The notes under the pieces: generated by a model | Told to the model about the DNA's origin: nothing | The model's database searches: none | Seen by the model: the letters and a program-made list of their open reading frames with translations, nothing else | Source: Muribaculaceae bacterium | Lineage (GTDB): Bacteria; Bacteroidota; Bacteroidia; Bacteroidales; Muribaculaceae | Assembly: GCA_014867205.1 (NCBI GenBank) | Contig: WGUO01000016.1 | Coordinates: forward strand, 14,718 to 78,717 | Direction of reading: 5' to 3' | DNA length: 64,000 nt | Made by a program: the position numbers and the translations under genes | Shown here: positions 43,059 through 50,829 of the stretch, piece after piece | How positions within the stretch are numbered: the stretch's first letter is position 1 | Layout of the letters: each line of letters starts with the position of its first letter

Positions 43059-43101
43059 TGCCGCATGATTCTGACGCCCCCGGCGTCGCGAATCGGCGGC
43101 A
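43059..43101. terminator. Strong stem-loop between rpsT and the second tRNA-Glu
   Basis: Three stacked helices pair: TGCCGC (43059-43064) with GCGGCA (43096-43101), GATTC (43067-43071) with GAATC (43090-43094), and GACGCC (43073-43078) with GGCGTC (43082-43087). The hairpin begins six bases after the rpsT stop. It has no following T-run, so it may be a processing signal rather than a terminator. Confidence 0.45.
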
Positions 43102-43111
43102 TGTGAGTGTT

Positions 43112-43183
43112 GGCCCATTCGTCTATCGGTTAGGACGAGAGATTTTCATTCTCTAAAGAGCAGTTCGACTCTGCTATGGGCTA
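43112..43183 (+). tRNA. tRNA-Glu (anticodon TTC), second copy, CCA not encoded
   Basis: This is identical over 72 bases to the copy at 42689-42760, with the same anticodon TTC. The discriminator A is followed by CTCCCC, so CCA must be added after transcription. Confidence 0.96.
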
Positions 43184-43262
43184 CTCCCCAAATCCATCCT
43201 ATCCCGGAGGCCGGTATCCATCATGGTGCCGGCCTTCAATCTGTCTATACCAACATTGGAAT

Positions 43263-44516
43263 TCAGAGGTTGGAGATTAGGCGGCCGGTTTGGGCGGCTT
43301 GTTCGTTGGCGTCGAATTCGGACTGCCAGCGGGTACGGGCGGCTTGGCCCATCCGGGTTCGGAGGGAGGTGTCGAAGATCCTGTCTCCGATAAGGTCGGC
43401 ACATGCCCGGGGGGTGATGTCCTTGCTGAATATTATGGCGCAGTCGGGTGTGACAAGTTCGGTGATTTCCCCCACGTCATTTGTAATCACCGGAATGCCG
43501 TATGACATTGCCTCGCACATGCTGATGGGTATCCCCTCGGTCTTGCTCATCATTATGTACCAGTCGGGGGCGTTGTCGGCATAGCGGCGCTGTATATCCT
43601 CGTTGGCCAGCGCGCCGGTGAAGTCAATCCGCATATTCGGGCGCTTACATTCAGTAGCCTTTTCTCTAAGCGACTCAAGGCATTCGCCGTCACCTATCAC
43701 TGTATAGGTTATCTGTCGGTCCGGATTAGCATCCGCCACAAGACCTAACACGTCGATTATCCGGTCTATCCGCTTCACGGGGTCGAGCCGTGCCACAGTG
43801 ACCAACTCGACCCGCTCAGGCGTGGCTGCGTGCTTTCCCGGCGTATAGAGTCTTGGCGAGCCGAGATGCGCCACATGAAACTTATCCTTATGCCGGGGGA
43901 AACGGTCAGCAAGATACTCGCGGCCACGCGACGATATGCACAGCACGGCGTCTATGGAATCAAGCAGCCTCTCCCTGACGCGTCTGGAACGAAAAAGCAT
44001 CCGGTCGTCGTAGATGTCGGATGTATGCCCTCTCACCACAACACAGTATCCCTCCTGCTCGCCAAGATAGGCTGTCGCCGCCCCCGAGTTGTGGAACCAC
44101 AGGCTGTAGAGCGTCGTGTAGTCGGGGTGCATATTGTTCCGGCGTGCTACCTTACGGATCACACGGGCTGTTGTGACCGTGCTGATTGCCTGATAGAGCC
44201 CCTTGACCCATTGACGCAAGCCGCTGGCCTCTCCGAGCATCATCCGTAGCGATCTCAGTACAAACGGATGGAAGATGTATATTAGTTTCAGCAGACGCGA
44301 ATGTTGCATCCGGTCCTCGACAAGCGACCAGTCAGCAGTAATACCGTCAGGAAGCATGTCCGCATAGCCCTTGGCGCGGCCCGCGTCGTCGAGCGGCAGG
44401 ATGACAATTCGGTCGAAAAATCGCGATAGGGCATGCAGTTCCGGGTCGGCGAAAGCCTTTTCCGAGTAAAGGTCGCCGGGATAGAAGTTTGTGCAGTAGA
44501 TCAGACTCTTCTTCAT
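43263..44516 (-). CDS. Glycosyltransferase family 4-type protein
   Basis: This is a GT-B fold glycosyltransferase of 417 residues (from the ATG at 44516; an ATG at 44525 would add three). The C-terminal half has LVTVARLDPVKRIDRIIDVL, the YTVIGDGECLESL strand and the EGIPISMCEAMSYGIPVITND motif, whose two glutamates bind the nucleotide-sugar. It begins 20 bases after the GT2 gene ends, on the same strand, so both may work on one surface glycan. The sugar is not predictable. Confidence 0.9.
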   Translation of the reverse strand: MKKSLIYCTNFYPGDLYSEKAFADPELHALSRFFDRIVILPLDDAGRAKGYADMLPDGITADWSLVEDRMQHSRLLKLIYIFHPFVLRSLRMMLGEASGLRQWVKGLYQAISTVTTARVIRKVARRNNMHPDYTTLYSLWFHNSGAATAYLGEQEGYCVVVRGHTSDIYDDRMLFRSRRVRERLLDSIDAVLCISSRGREYLADRFPRHKDKFHVAHLGSPRLYTPGKHAATPERVELVTVARLDPVKRIDRIIDVLGLVADANPDRQITYTVIGDGECLESLREKATECKRPNMRIDFTGALANEDIQRRYADNAPDWYIMMSKTEGIPISMCEAMSYGIPVITNDVGEITELVTPDCAIIFSKDITPRACADLIGDRIFDTSLRTRMGQAARTRWQSEFDANEQAAQTGRLISNL

Positions 44517-44536
44517 AACAGTCATGAAGGGGCGGC

Positions 44537-45514
44537 TCAGCGGAGCGTTTCCAAAAGTTTACGTGAGATACGCCATAGTGCAGGCACCCTCATCAGGGTC
44601 ATGTAAAGACGGCATTTGCCGGATTGAGGAAGTCTATGCTCCCTGATAAGCCTGCGTAGCCTGTCGCGGCGGCTCCCGTCGCCTGTCCGCAATGCCATGG
44701 CGGCGAGATGGGCGGTGACGCCGGCGTATGAGTCATGCATGTCTGCGTCGGAGACGCCGAAATGTCGCTGCAAGACAAGCGACTGGCTCACCGCGCCGTA
44801 GGAGTAGTCGAAACGCCGCTGCGCCGACCTTGGGTGAGATATAGAGTCATGGTCGACCGAGTAATGCAGTGTCACCTCAGGGAGGATCACGACCTTGCCT
44901 TGCGACGCCATCCCCAGCAGGATCTGCTGGTCCTCGCAGGTATAGTCGGGATTGATGAATATGTCGGGATCGCGGTCTATGAGCCGTTGCAGCAGATCCT
45001 TGCGGTAGAGGGCTGTGCAGAGATGAATCGTCTCGGAATGGTTCAGGATGGGGGCAGTGAGTTCCCCGGAGCTGAATGTCCTTGTTCCATTTGGCTCCGG
45101 CACGCCCTCATGCCGGCTCAGCCGGCCGGTGCCCTCGTCGCGGCAGAGCCAGTCGGTGGCCACAAGAGATACATCGGCATCATTTTCGAGGACCTCGAGC
45201 TGACGCTGCAGCTTGTGCTCGTCGACCCAGAAGTCATCGCCGGCGCAGTCGGCCAGATAACGGCCTCGGCTGCGCGCTATGCAGTCGAAATAATTGCGCA
45301 CCACGCCGAGATTCCGCTCGCGCCGTACATACCGGATTCTGTCGGGATATCGTGCGGCATAGTCGCGGCATACGGCCTCGGTGCCGTCGGTCGAGCAGTC
45401 GTCGCCCACCACGATCTCAAATTCCGCGTCTGTCTGCTGCCGCAGGATCGAGTCGAGTGTGCGCCCGATTGTGTCCTGCTGGTTATATGTCACCACTATG
45501 ACCGAGATATCCAT
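44537..45514 (-). CDS. Glycosyltransferase family 2 protein
   Basis: This GT-A fold enzyme (325 residues from the ATG at 45514) begins MDISVIVVTYNQQDTIGRTL and has IVVGDDCSTDGTEAVC and the ADCAGDDFWVDEH motif, where the acidic residues bind the nucleotide-sugar and metal. An in-frame start at 45544 would add ten residues before the first strand and is less likely. It lies immediately upstream of the GT4 gene and 74 bases downstream of the C1 peptidase gene on the same strand. It probably builds a lipopolysaccharide or capsule glycan. Confidence 0.92.
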   Translation of the reverse strand: MDISVIVVTYNQQDTIGRTLDSILRQQTDAEFEIVVGDDCSTDGTEAVCRDYAARYPDRIRYVRRERNLGVVRNYFDCIARSRGRYLADCAGDDFWVDEHKLQRQLEVLENDADVSLVATDWLCRDEGTGRLSRHEGVPEPNGTRTFSSGELTAPILNHSETIHLCTALYRKDLLQRLIDRDPDIFINPDYTCEDQQILLGMASQGKVVILPEVTLHYSVDHDSISHPRSAQRRFDYSYGAVSQSLVLQRHFGVSDADMHDSYAGVTAHLAAMALRTGDGSRRDRLRRLIREHRLPQSGKCRLYMTLMRVPALWRISRKLLETLR

Positions 45515-45588
45515 TTTCAATAGAAAAGGATGTTGCAGAACCATGCGATGCGCGGGTCCTGCAACACCCTCAGATATGATGAGGTGTT

Positions 45589-46815
45589 TTATTTGAATTT
45601 CTTCTTTATGTCATCGGGGATGGCGTCGTTGTGAACGCCCACGCCGAGAGTCTTCTCCAGGAAGAAGGGCATCGAGACATAGAGGAAGCCGTCGTAGAGC
45701 TGGTTGGTGTCCCACGAGTTCTTGACCTTGTAGTATTTGTTGCCCTCCTGGTCGGTGGCTGTGCCGACGATAACCATTCCGTGGTCGTCGGTGGTCTCGA
45801 AGTTGTCGAAGGTCTTCTGACGTGACTCCTGGGTGACGGTCTTCTCCTTGACGGGGCCCTTGATGTCAAACTTGGAGTTCTCGCGGTCCTTGTCGGAGAG
45901 CTTGACCCAGCGGCTGAGCTCGGTGTCGGTCATGTCCTTCTTATCCTTGTCCTCGGGCAGCAGGGCGTAACCCTTGGTCCACTTGAATCCGCCTTCCGAT
46001 ACGTCGGCTGCCCACATCACAGTCCAGCCTTTCTCGAGCGCATAGTCAACGATGCGCTGCATCTCCTCCATCGGCACGTTGCGGCTCTCGGTCCATGCCC
46101 AGTTGTCGGGAATCTCGAGGATGAAATTCTCGTAGTAGGGGTGGTGGGTGTAGCTTGTCACGTTGATGAAGTTCTCCGGCTCGAGACCCATTTCCTTGGC
46201 CCACTGCTGCGGGGTGTAGGTCTTGCCATTGTATGTGAACGTCTCGGGTACCTTGCCGAGATATGCGTCAAGTATGCCGATGAAGCCCGGGAGCCACGCG
46301 TCGGAGAGTTTCTTGTTCTTGGTGCCACGGTTGAGCACGGCGCGGAGGTATGCCTCGAGGGCGTCGGCCATCTCGTAGTGCGAGTGTTTCTCCTCGCCGT
46401 AGTTGAGTCCGCGGTATGCCTCCTCGGGCATCGCGCCGTATTGAGAGGTCATGTTGAGCACGTCGCCCCACGAGCCGCCCTGCGCGAAATTGATCGCGCC
46501 GTTCATGCGCATGAATTTCTTTGCCTTGTCGATGTAGGCGTTACGCACCACATACATCTCCGAGAGGTCGAGCTCGGGGCCTCCCTTGCGGAGCACATTG
46601 TCCTCCAGGGTCGACAGCCCGGAGAAAGCCCAGCATGTTCCTGATTTGTTCTGGTCCTTGACCGAGCCGGTCTTATTGATTTTCACGTCGGTAAACTTGA
46701 AGCCGGTCGAGTCCGGGTTCTCGATCTCCGGATCCGCGGCCGGAGCCTGGTAATAGGTGGCCGATGCCACTGCCGGAATCGCCGTGATCAAAGCGAGTGT
46801 TAGGATCTTTTTCAT
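45589..46815 (-). CDS. Exported C1-family peptidase (bleomycin hydrolase/PepC-like)
   Basis: The 408-residue protein has a signal peptide (MKKILTLALITAIPAVASA) and the C1B papain-like core: catalytic Cys61 in DQNKSGTCWAFS, His345 in DDHGMVIVG and Asn366 in VKNSWDT. The family contains bleomycin hydrolase and PepC aminopeptidases, normally cytoplasmic; an exported form is usual in Bacteroidales. It should trim peptides in the periplasm or outer membrane. It is followed by glycosyltransferase genes, but a functional link is not apparent. Confidence 0.92.
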   Translation of the reverse strand: MKKILTLALITAIPAVASATYYQAPAADPEIENPDSTGFKFTDVKINKTGSVKDQNKSGTCWAFSGLSTLEDNVLRKGGPELDLSEMYVVRNAYIDKAKKFMRMNGAINFAQGGSWGDVLNMTSQYGAMPEEAYRGLNYGEEKHSHYEMADALEAYLRAVLNRGTKNKKLSDAWLPGFIGILDAYLGKVPETFTYNGKTYTPQQWAKEMGLEPENFINVTSYTHHPYYENFILEIPDNWAWTESRNVPMEEMQRIVDYALEKGWTVMWAADVSEGGFKWTKGYALLPEDKDKKDMTDTELSRWVKLSDKDRENSKFDIKGPVKEKTVTQESRQKTFDNFETTDDHGMVIVGTATDQEGNKYYKVKNSWDTNQLYDGFLYVSMPFFLEKTLGVGVHNDAIPDDIKKKFK

Positions 46816-46888
46816 GGTATGCTCTGAAAATTTGTGTTCATGATTGCAATATTAATAAAAAAAAAGCAGACTGGCAAATTGTCAATAT

Positions 46889-47782
46889 TTACCTGTCGGG
46901 CAAATCGATTCTGTTTCCCATATCGAGGAGAGTCTGGAGGGTGATGTATTCAATACGTCCGGCAGCCGGCGTAAATGTCAGTTCTCCAATGAACATCTTC
47001 CCGTCGACCTCGTAAAAATCGACGCGTACGAATGGAAATTCCTTAGCAATCAGTTCGGCTGTCTTTAACATTTCGTCAAGATGAAGCGGAGGGGCGAAAC
47101 TTCGGACCGGTCGGAAGGGTAGGTTGATGCCATTGATATTTCTCTGCCAGACTGGGAGACTGTAAAGGTCCAATTTACAATGGAACGTGTCGGCATCGCG
47201 TCCAGAACACAATAGGCAGGTATCAGGTTTTCCATTAAAGCACATGAATTTATAATCAATAGGAAGTTCTCCCTCCGCCACCGGCAGCAATTGCTCCGCG
47301 ATAATTCTTGGCCTTATTCTGGAATAATGTGGCTCGGCACCTGCTATGCCGAACCGTTTCATGCCCCATGCCGCTATCTGACGCCTGAGCTTCACTAAAT
47401 CGGTCCTGCTCTTGTCATGGACCAGAATGGTCTGGCCGTAGCCGTTGGTCATCTTTATCGCGAAACTGTCAGGGAGGGCTGTGAAGTCTATCTCATCGAC
47501 AGAATCATATACGCCATATAGCGGGAGCAGATACCTGCCGAGTCCTTTCTCCTGAAGATATGACCTGACCTCATATTTGTCGGCCAGACGTGACCATAGC
47601 GACGTGTCTGTATGGAACTCAAGCCACATGATTTTTTCGTTAAGGTCCTTGGGGTTGTGGAGGTCGGGCCAGCGGCCGAGCTGGATTCGGTGCAGCAGGA
47701 TTGCCGTCGTCTTGGGGGACAGCAGACGCAGTGACGCTAAAAAGCGGACGGAACGACGTGCAATGCTTTTTACAGGGTTCAT
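46889..47782 (-). CDS. TupA-like ATP-grasp protein
   Basis: This 297-residue protein matches the TupA-like ATP-grasp pattern: an N-terminal region with LNEKIMWLEFHTDTSLWSRL and ADKYEVRSYLQEKGL, the SFAIKMTNGYGQTILVHDKS strand, then PIDYKFMCFNGKP and VRVDFYEVDGKMFIGELTFTP, where the final Glu is a likely metal ligand. Members are found in polysaccharide loci, and TupA joins amino acids to teichuronopeptide. Here the adjacent glycosyltransferases point to a surface glycan role, which is inferred. A promoter-like GTTG, 20 bases, TACTTTTG (47851-47844 on the minus strand) precedes it. Confidence 0.87.
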   Translation of the reverse strand: MNPVKSIARRSVRFLASLRLLSPKTTAILLHRIQLGRWPDLHNPKDLNEKIMWLEFHTDTSLWSRLADKYEVRSYLQEKGLGRYLLPLYGVYDSVDEIDFTALPDSFAIKMTNGYGQTILVHDKSRTDLVKLRRQIAAWGMKRFGIAGAEPHYSRIRPRIIAEQLLPVAEGELPIDYKFMCFNGKPDTCLLCSGRDADTFHCKLDLYSLPVWQRNINGINLPFRPVRSFAPPLHLDEMLKTAELIAKEFPFVRVDFYEVDGKMFIGELTFTPAAGRIEYITLQTLLDMGNRIDLPDR

Positions 47783-47843
47783 GCCGGAGTCTGATTAAGA
47801 GTCGATATTGCAGATAAATTGCAGGACGTGTTGATTCATGACA

Positions 47844-47875
47844 CAAAAGTAACCTAAATAACTCAGAATTGCAAC
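47844..47875 (-). promoter_or_regulatory. Promoter upstream of the TupA-like gene
   Basis: On the minus strand, GTTG (47875-47872; one base off TTTG), 20 bases, then TACTTTTG (47851-47844) matches the Bacteroidetes promoter. The gene starts 62 bases downstream. Confidence 0.5.
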
Positions 47876-47981
47876 TCTTGGGCCTGCAGCCTCGGAACGA
47901 CGGGACGATTTGTCGGAATTCGTGCAAGAATAACAGTGATTAAAATCGGCGAGAGGTTATGGCGGGTAGAGAAAAATTTAC

Positions 47982-47989
47982 TAATTTTG
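47982..47989 (+). promoter_or_regulatory. -7 element upstream of the PurF-like gene
   Basis: TAATTTTG is an exact -7 consensus about 82 bases before the ATG at 48071. The sequence 20 bases upstream (TTATG) is only a weak -33 match. Confidence 0.35.
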
Positions 47990-48070
47990 CATTTTCGTTC
48001 GAAAAAGGTTTCGATAACAACATCAAGTCAGGTTTCGACTATAATAACAAAAATAAAAAAAGCATTTCTT

Positions 48071-49522
48071 ATGGGTGGCTTTTTCGGTGTGGTCGCCAAG
48101 CGGCAGGTTGTGAATGACCTGTTCTATGGCACGGACTACAACTCACACCTTGGCACAAAGCGTGCCGGCATGGTGACATTCGACAGGGAACTTGGATTCA
48201 ACCGCTCTATCCACAGCCTGGAACGTAATTATTTCCGTTCGAAATTCGAGGATGAACTCGACGGATTCCACGGCTGTATGGGACTTGGAGTAATCAGCGA
48301 CACGGATCCGCAGCCTATCATCGTGAACTCGCATTTGGGGCGTTATGCGGTCGTGACGGTGGCCAAGGTCAACAACGACCGTGAGATCGCCGACGAGCTT
48401 CTGCAGGAGCGCATGCACTTCAGCGAGCTCTCTGCCAACAAGATCAACCAGACCGAGCTTGTCGCGCTTCTCATCAACATGGGCCGTGACTTCAAGGAGG
48501 GCATAAATCTTGTCTACAGCAAGGTCAAGGGCTCATGCTCGATGCTTATACTGACAGAGGACGGCATCATCGCCGCACGTGACTATCTGGGCCGCACGCC
48601 GATCGTGATTGGGCGTGGAGAGGATGGATATGCCGTCAGCAGCGAGACATCGGCGTTTCCCAACCTCGGCTACGAGCGTCTGCGCGACGTGGGGCCAGGA
48701 GAGATAGTCAGGATAACGGCCGACGGCGTCGAGGTGCTCCAGGAGCCGGCTCGCCGCGAGCAGATCTGTTCGTTCCTGTGGGTCTATTACGGATTCCCCG
48801 CCTCCGACTATGACGGCATCAACGCCGAGGCGATGCGCGAGGAATGTGGCCGTGTCATGGGCCGAGGTGATGACACCAAGGCCGACTGTGTATGCGGCAT
48901 CCCGGACTCAGGCGTCGGTTTCGCGCTCGGATACGCCGAGGGCAACGGCATACCCTACCAGCGTGCGGTGCTCAAGTACACGCCGACATGGCCCCGCAGC
49001 TTCACACCCAGCAGCCAGGACCGCCGAAATCTCGTCGCCAAGATGAAGCTCATACCCAACAGGGCCATCCTCAAGGACAAGAGCGTGGTGTTCTGTGACG
49101 ACTCCATAGTGCGCGGCACACAGCTTCGCGATAACGTCAGCACATTCTTCGAGGGTGGCGCCAAGGCGGTTCACGCCCGCATATCGTGTCCCCCGCTCGT
49201 GTACGGCTGCCCGTTCATCGGGTTCACGTCATCAAAGAGTGACCTTGAGCTCATATCCCGACGCATAATACGCGACTTCGAGGGCGATGACGCGGCGAAA
49301 CTCGACAGATATGCCACCACCGGCACGCCTGAATATGAGCGTATGGTCGGGGAGATCGCACGCCGGCTGGGCCTGAGCACGCTGAAGTTCTGCACCATCG
49401 AGGATCTTGTGCACAGCATCGGCCTGCCCAAGTGCCGTGTATGCACTCACTGTTTCGACGGCAGCAGCTGCCAGCCCTGCGACGCATGGCGAGAGGACCA
49501 TGCCGACAATAAAGAATCTTAA
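48071..49522 (+). CDS. PurF-like amidophosphoribosyltransferase paralogue lacking the nucleophile cysteine
   Basis: From the ATG at 48071 this is 483 residues, with an N-terminal glutaminase-like domain (about 1-230, LGTKRAGMVTFDRE, GSCSMLILTEDGIIAARDYLGRTP) and a C-terminal phosphoribosyltransferase domain with the PRPP motif VVFCDDSIVRGTQL. PurF normally starts with a processed N-terminal Cys that hydrolyses glutamine; here the protein starts MGGFFGVV, so that residue is Gly. The C-terminal CRVCTHC cluster resembles the cysteines that bind Fe-S in Bacillus PurF. An ammonia-dependent or regulatory role is likely. Similar paralogues are, from memory, present beside a normal PurF in Bacteroidales. 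Upstream in-frame codons exist (from 47936), but the family start fits 48071. Confidence 0.88.
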   Translation: MGGFFGVVAKRQVVNDLFYGTDYNSHLGTKRAGMVTFDRELGFNRSIHSLERNYFRSKFEDELDGFHGCMGLGVISDTDPQPIIVNSHLGRYAVVTVAKVNNDREIADELLQERMHFSELSANKINQTELVALLINMGRDFKEGINLVYSKVKGSCSMLILTEDGIIAARDYLGRTPIVIGRGEDGYAVSSETSAFPNLGYERLRDVGPGEIVRITADGVEVLQEPARREQICSFLWVYYGFPASDYDGINAEAMREECGRVMGRGDDTKADCVCGIPDSGVGFALGYAEGNGIPYQRAVLKYTPTWPRSFTPSSQDRRNLVAKMKLIPNRAILKDKSVVFCDDSIVRGTQLRDNVSTFFEGGAKAVHARISCPPLVYGCPFIGFTSSKSDLELISRRIIRDFEGDDAAKLDRYATTGTPEYERMVGEIARRLGLSTLKFCTIEDLVHSIGLPKCRVCTHCFDGSSCQPCDAWREDHADNKES

Positions 49523-49549
49523 TCCGGACAGGAGTTTCAATTATATAGT

Positions 49550-49584
49550 GAGGCCCCCTGCGCATCCTATGCGTGGGGGGCCTC
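49550..49584. terminator. Bidirectional terminator hairpin between the PurF-like gene and the mannan operon
   Basis: GAGGCCCCC (49550-49558) pairs with GGGGGCCTC (49576-49584), extended through TGCGCAT/ATGCGT with two G-U pairs to a 16-pair stem with a CCT loop. It sits between convergent genes and ends both transcripts. Confidence 0.75.
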
Positions 49585-49605
49585 GTCTGTAGGGGTCCTG
49601 TGTGT

Positions 49606-50829
49606 TTATTTCGTTTCGTCGAGCAACGCGAGGGCCTCAAGGTGCATCCGTGAATTATGGTAGGGGCATTTCCAGAAGCCGGCCTTGTCGTCGCGTCGGT
49701 TGACGGAGCCGTCGGAAAGTCGGCTCCAGTACCATTCGCCGTCAGTCCGGTCTATGAGGTTCTCGCGGATGTATGCCCAGGACTGCATGGCCCGGTCGAG
49801 CATATCCTCCATGCCATGGAATTTCCAGAGGTAAAGCTGGCCGACGACATTCTCGGCCTGTACCCACCAGTGCTTCTCGGTGTCGAGCCATTCCCCCGAC
49901 TCCGAGTGTGCGTCGGCGGCCGCGTCGCCGCGATGCAGCTCGTAGACCATGGATCCGTCAGCCTCGCGCCCGTCGAGCGCGGCCAGGGCTATGCGGCGCG
50001 TGTGTTCCATTATTCGCCCGGTGAGCGCGGGGTCGTCCTGAACCAATGCCGCCTCAAGCAGAAGCCATGACGCCTCTATGTCGTGGCCGTATGACTCGTT
50101 GGCGTCGAGACGACGCCAGTCGTCGTTGAAGAAGAGGCCGAGATGATGGGTCTCCGGGTCCTCGATGCGGTCCAGGAATATCTCGATGAGGTTGCGGTGT
50201 GCCTCGCGCACGGCGGGGACGTCGCTGACACGCAGCAGCGCGGTGTATGCCTCGAGTATGTGCAGGTGGGTGTTCATAGTCTTTGATGCGTTCTCGTCCT
50301 TGTCGCTGAGACGCATGTCGGCTATGGGTGACCAGTCGCGCATGGCCGCCTCGATGTATCCCCCCTTCGCGAGGTCACGGCTGTGGCCCTCTATATCGCC
50401 GAACAGCGACATCGCAAGGTCGCGAGCTCCGGTGTCGCCGGTTGCACGGCTGTATTCCGACAGACCGTAGATTGTGAACGCTATGGCATAGAACTGCTTC
50501 TTTGTGTCGAGCGGCGAGCCGTCCGCATTGACTGACCAGTAGACACCCCCGAAGTCACGGTCGATGAAGTGCTCGGTGATATATTTCAGAGCCCTGTCGG
50601 CGGCATGCAGATATTCCTCATGGCCGGTCAGACGGTAGGCGGCTGAGAATGTCCAGAGAATCCGGGCGTTGAGGATCGCGCCTCGCTCGGCGTCGGCATG
50701 AAGCCTGTCATATCCGTCGCGACGGCCGAAATATCCTCCGGCCGGGTCGGACATGCGTTCAGTCCAGTAGGGTAGTATGTTCTCCGTGAGGTCTCTTGTG
50801 AGTTCCTCTTTGAATTCCGTAAGGTTCAT
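49606..50829 (-). CDS. Cellobiose/mannobiose 2-epimerase
   Basis: This 407-residue (alpha/alpha)6-barrel protein of the N-acylglucosamine 2-epimerase/cellobiose 2-epimerase type starts NLTEFKEELTRDLTENILPYW and has GGYFGRRDGYDRL, AILNARILWTFSAAYRL and a His-containing NTHLHILEAYTALL stretch. It converts the reducing-end sugar of beta-linked disaccharides, such as mannobiose to mannosyl-glucose, in the cytoplasm. It overlaps the symporter gene by four bases (ATGA), suggesting coupled translation. With the GH130 gene it forms the known Bacteroides fragilis mannan pathway. It is the last gene of the operon. Confidence 0.92.
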   Translation of the reverse strand: MNLTEFKEELTRDLTENILPYWTERMSDPAGGYFGRRDGYDRLHADAERGAILNARILWTFSAAYRLTGHEEYLHAADRALKYITEHFIDRDFGGVYWSVNADGSPLDTKKQFYAIAFTIYGLSEYSRATGDTGARDLAMSLFGDIEGHSRDLAKGGYIEAAMRDWSPIADMRLSDKDENASKTMNTHLHILEAYTALLRVSDVPAVREAHRNLIEIFLDRIEDPETHHLGLFFNDDWRRLDANESYGHDIEASWLLLEAALVQDDPALTGRIMEHTRRIALAALDGREADGSMVYELHRGDAAADAHSESGEWLDTEKHWWVQAENVVGQLYLWKFHGMEDMLDRAMQSWAYIRENLIDRTDGEWYWSRLSDGSVNRRDDKAGFWKCPYHNSRMHLEALALLDETK

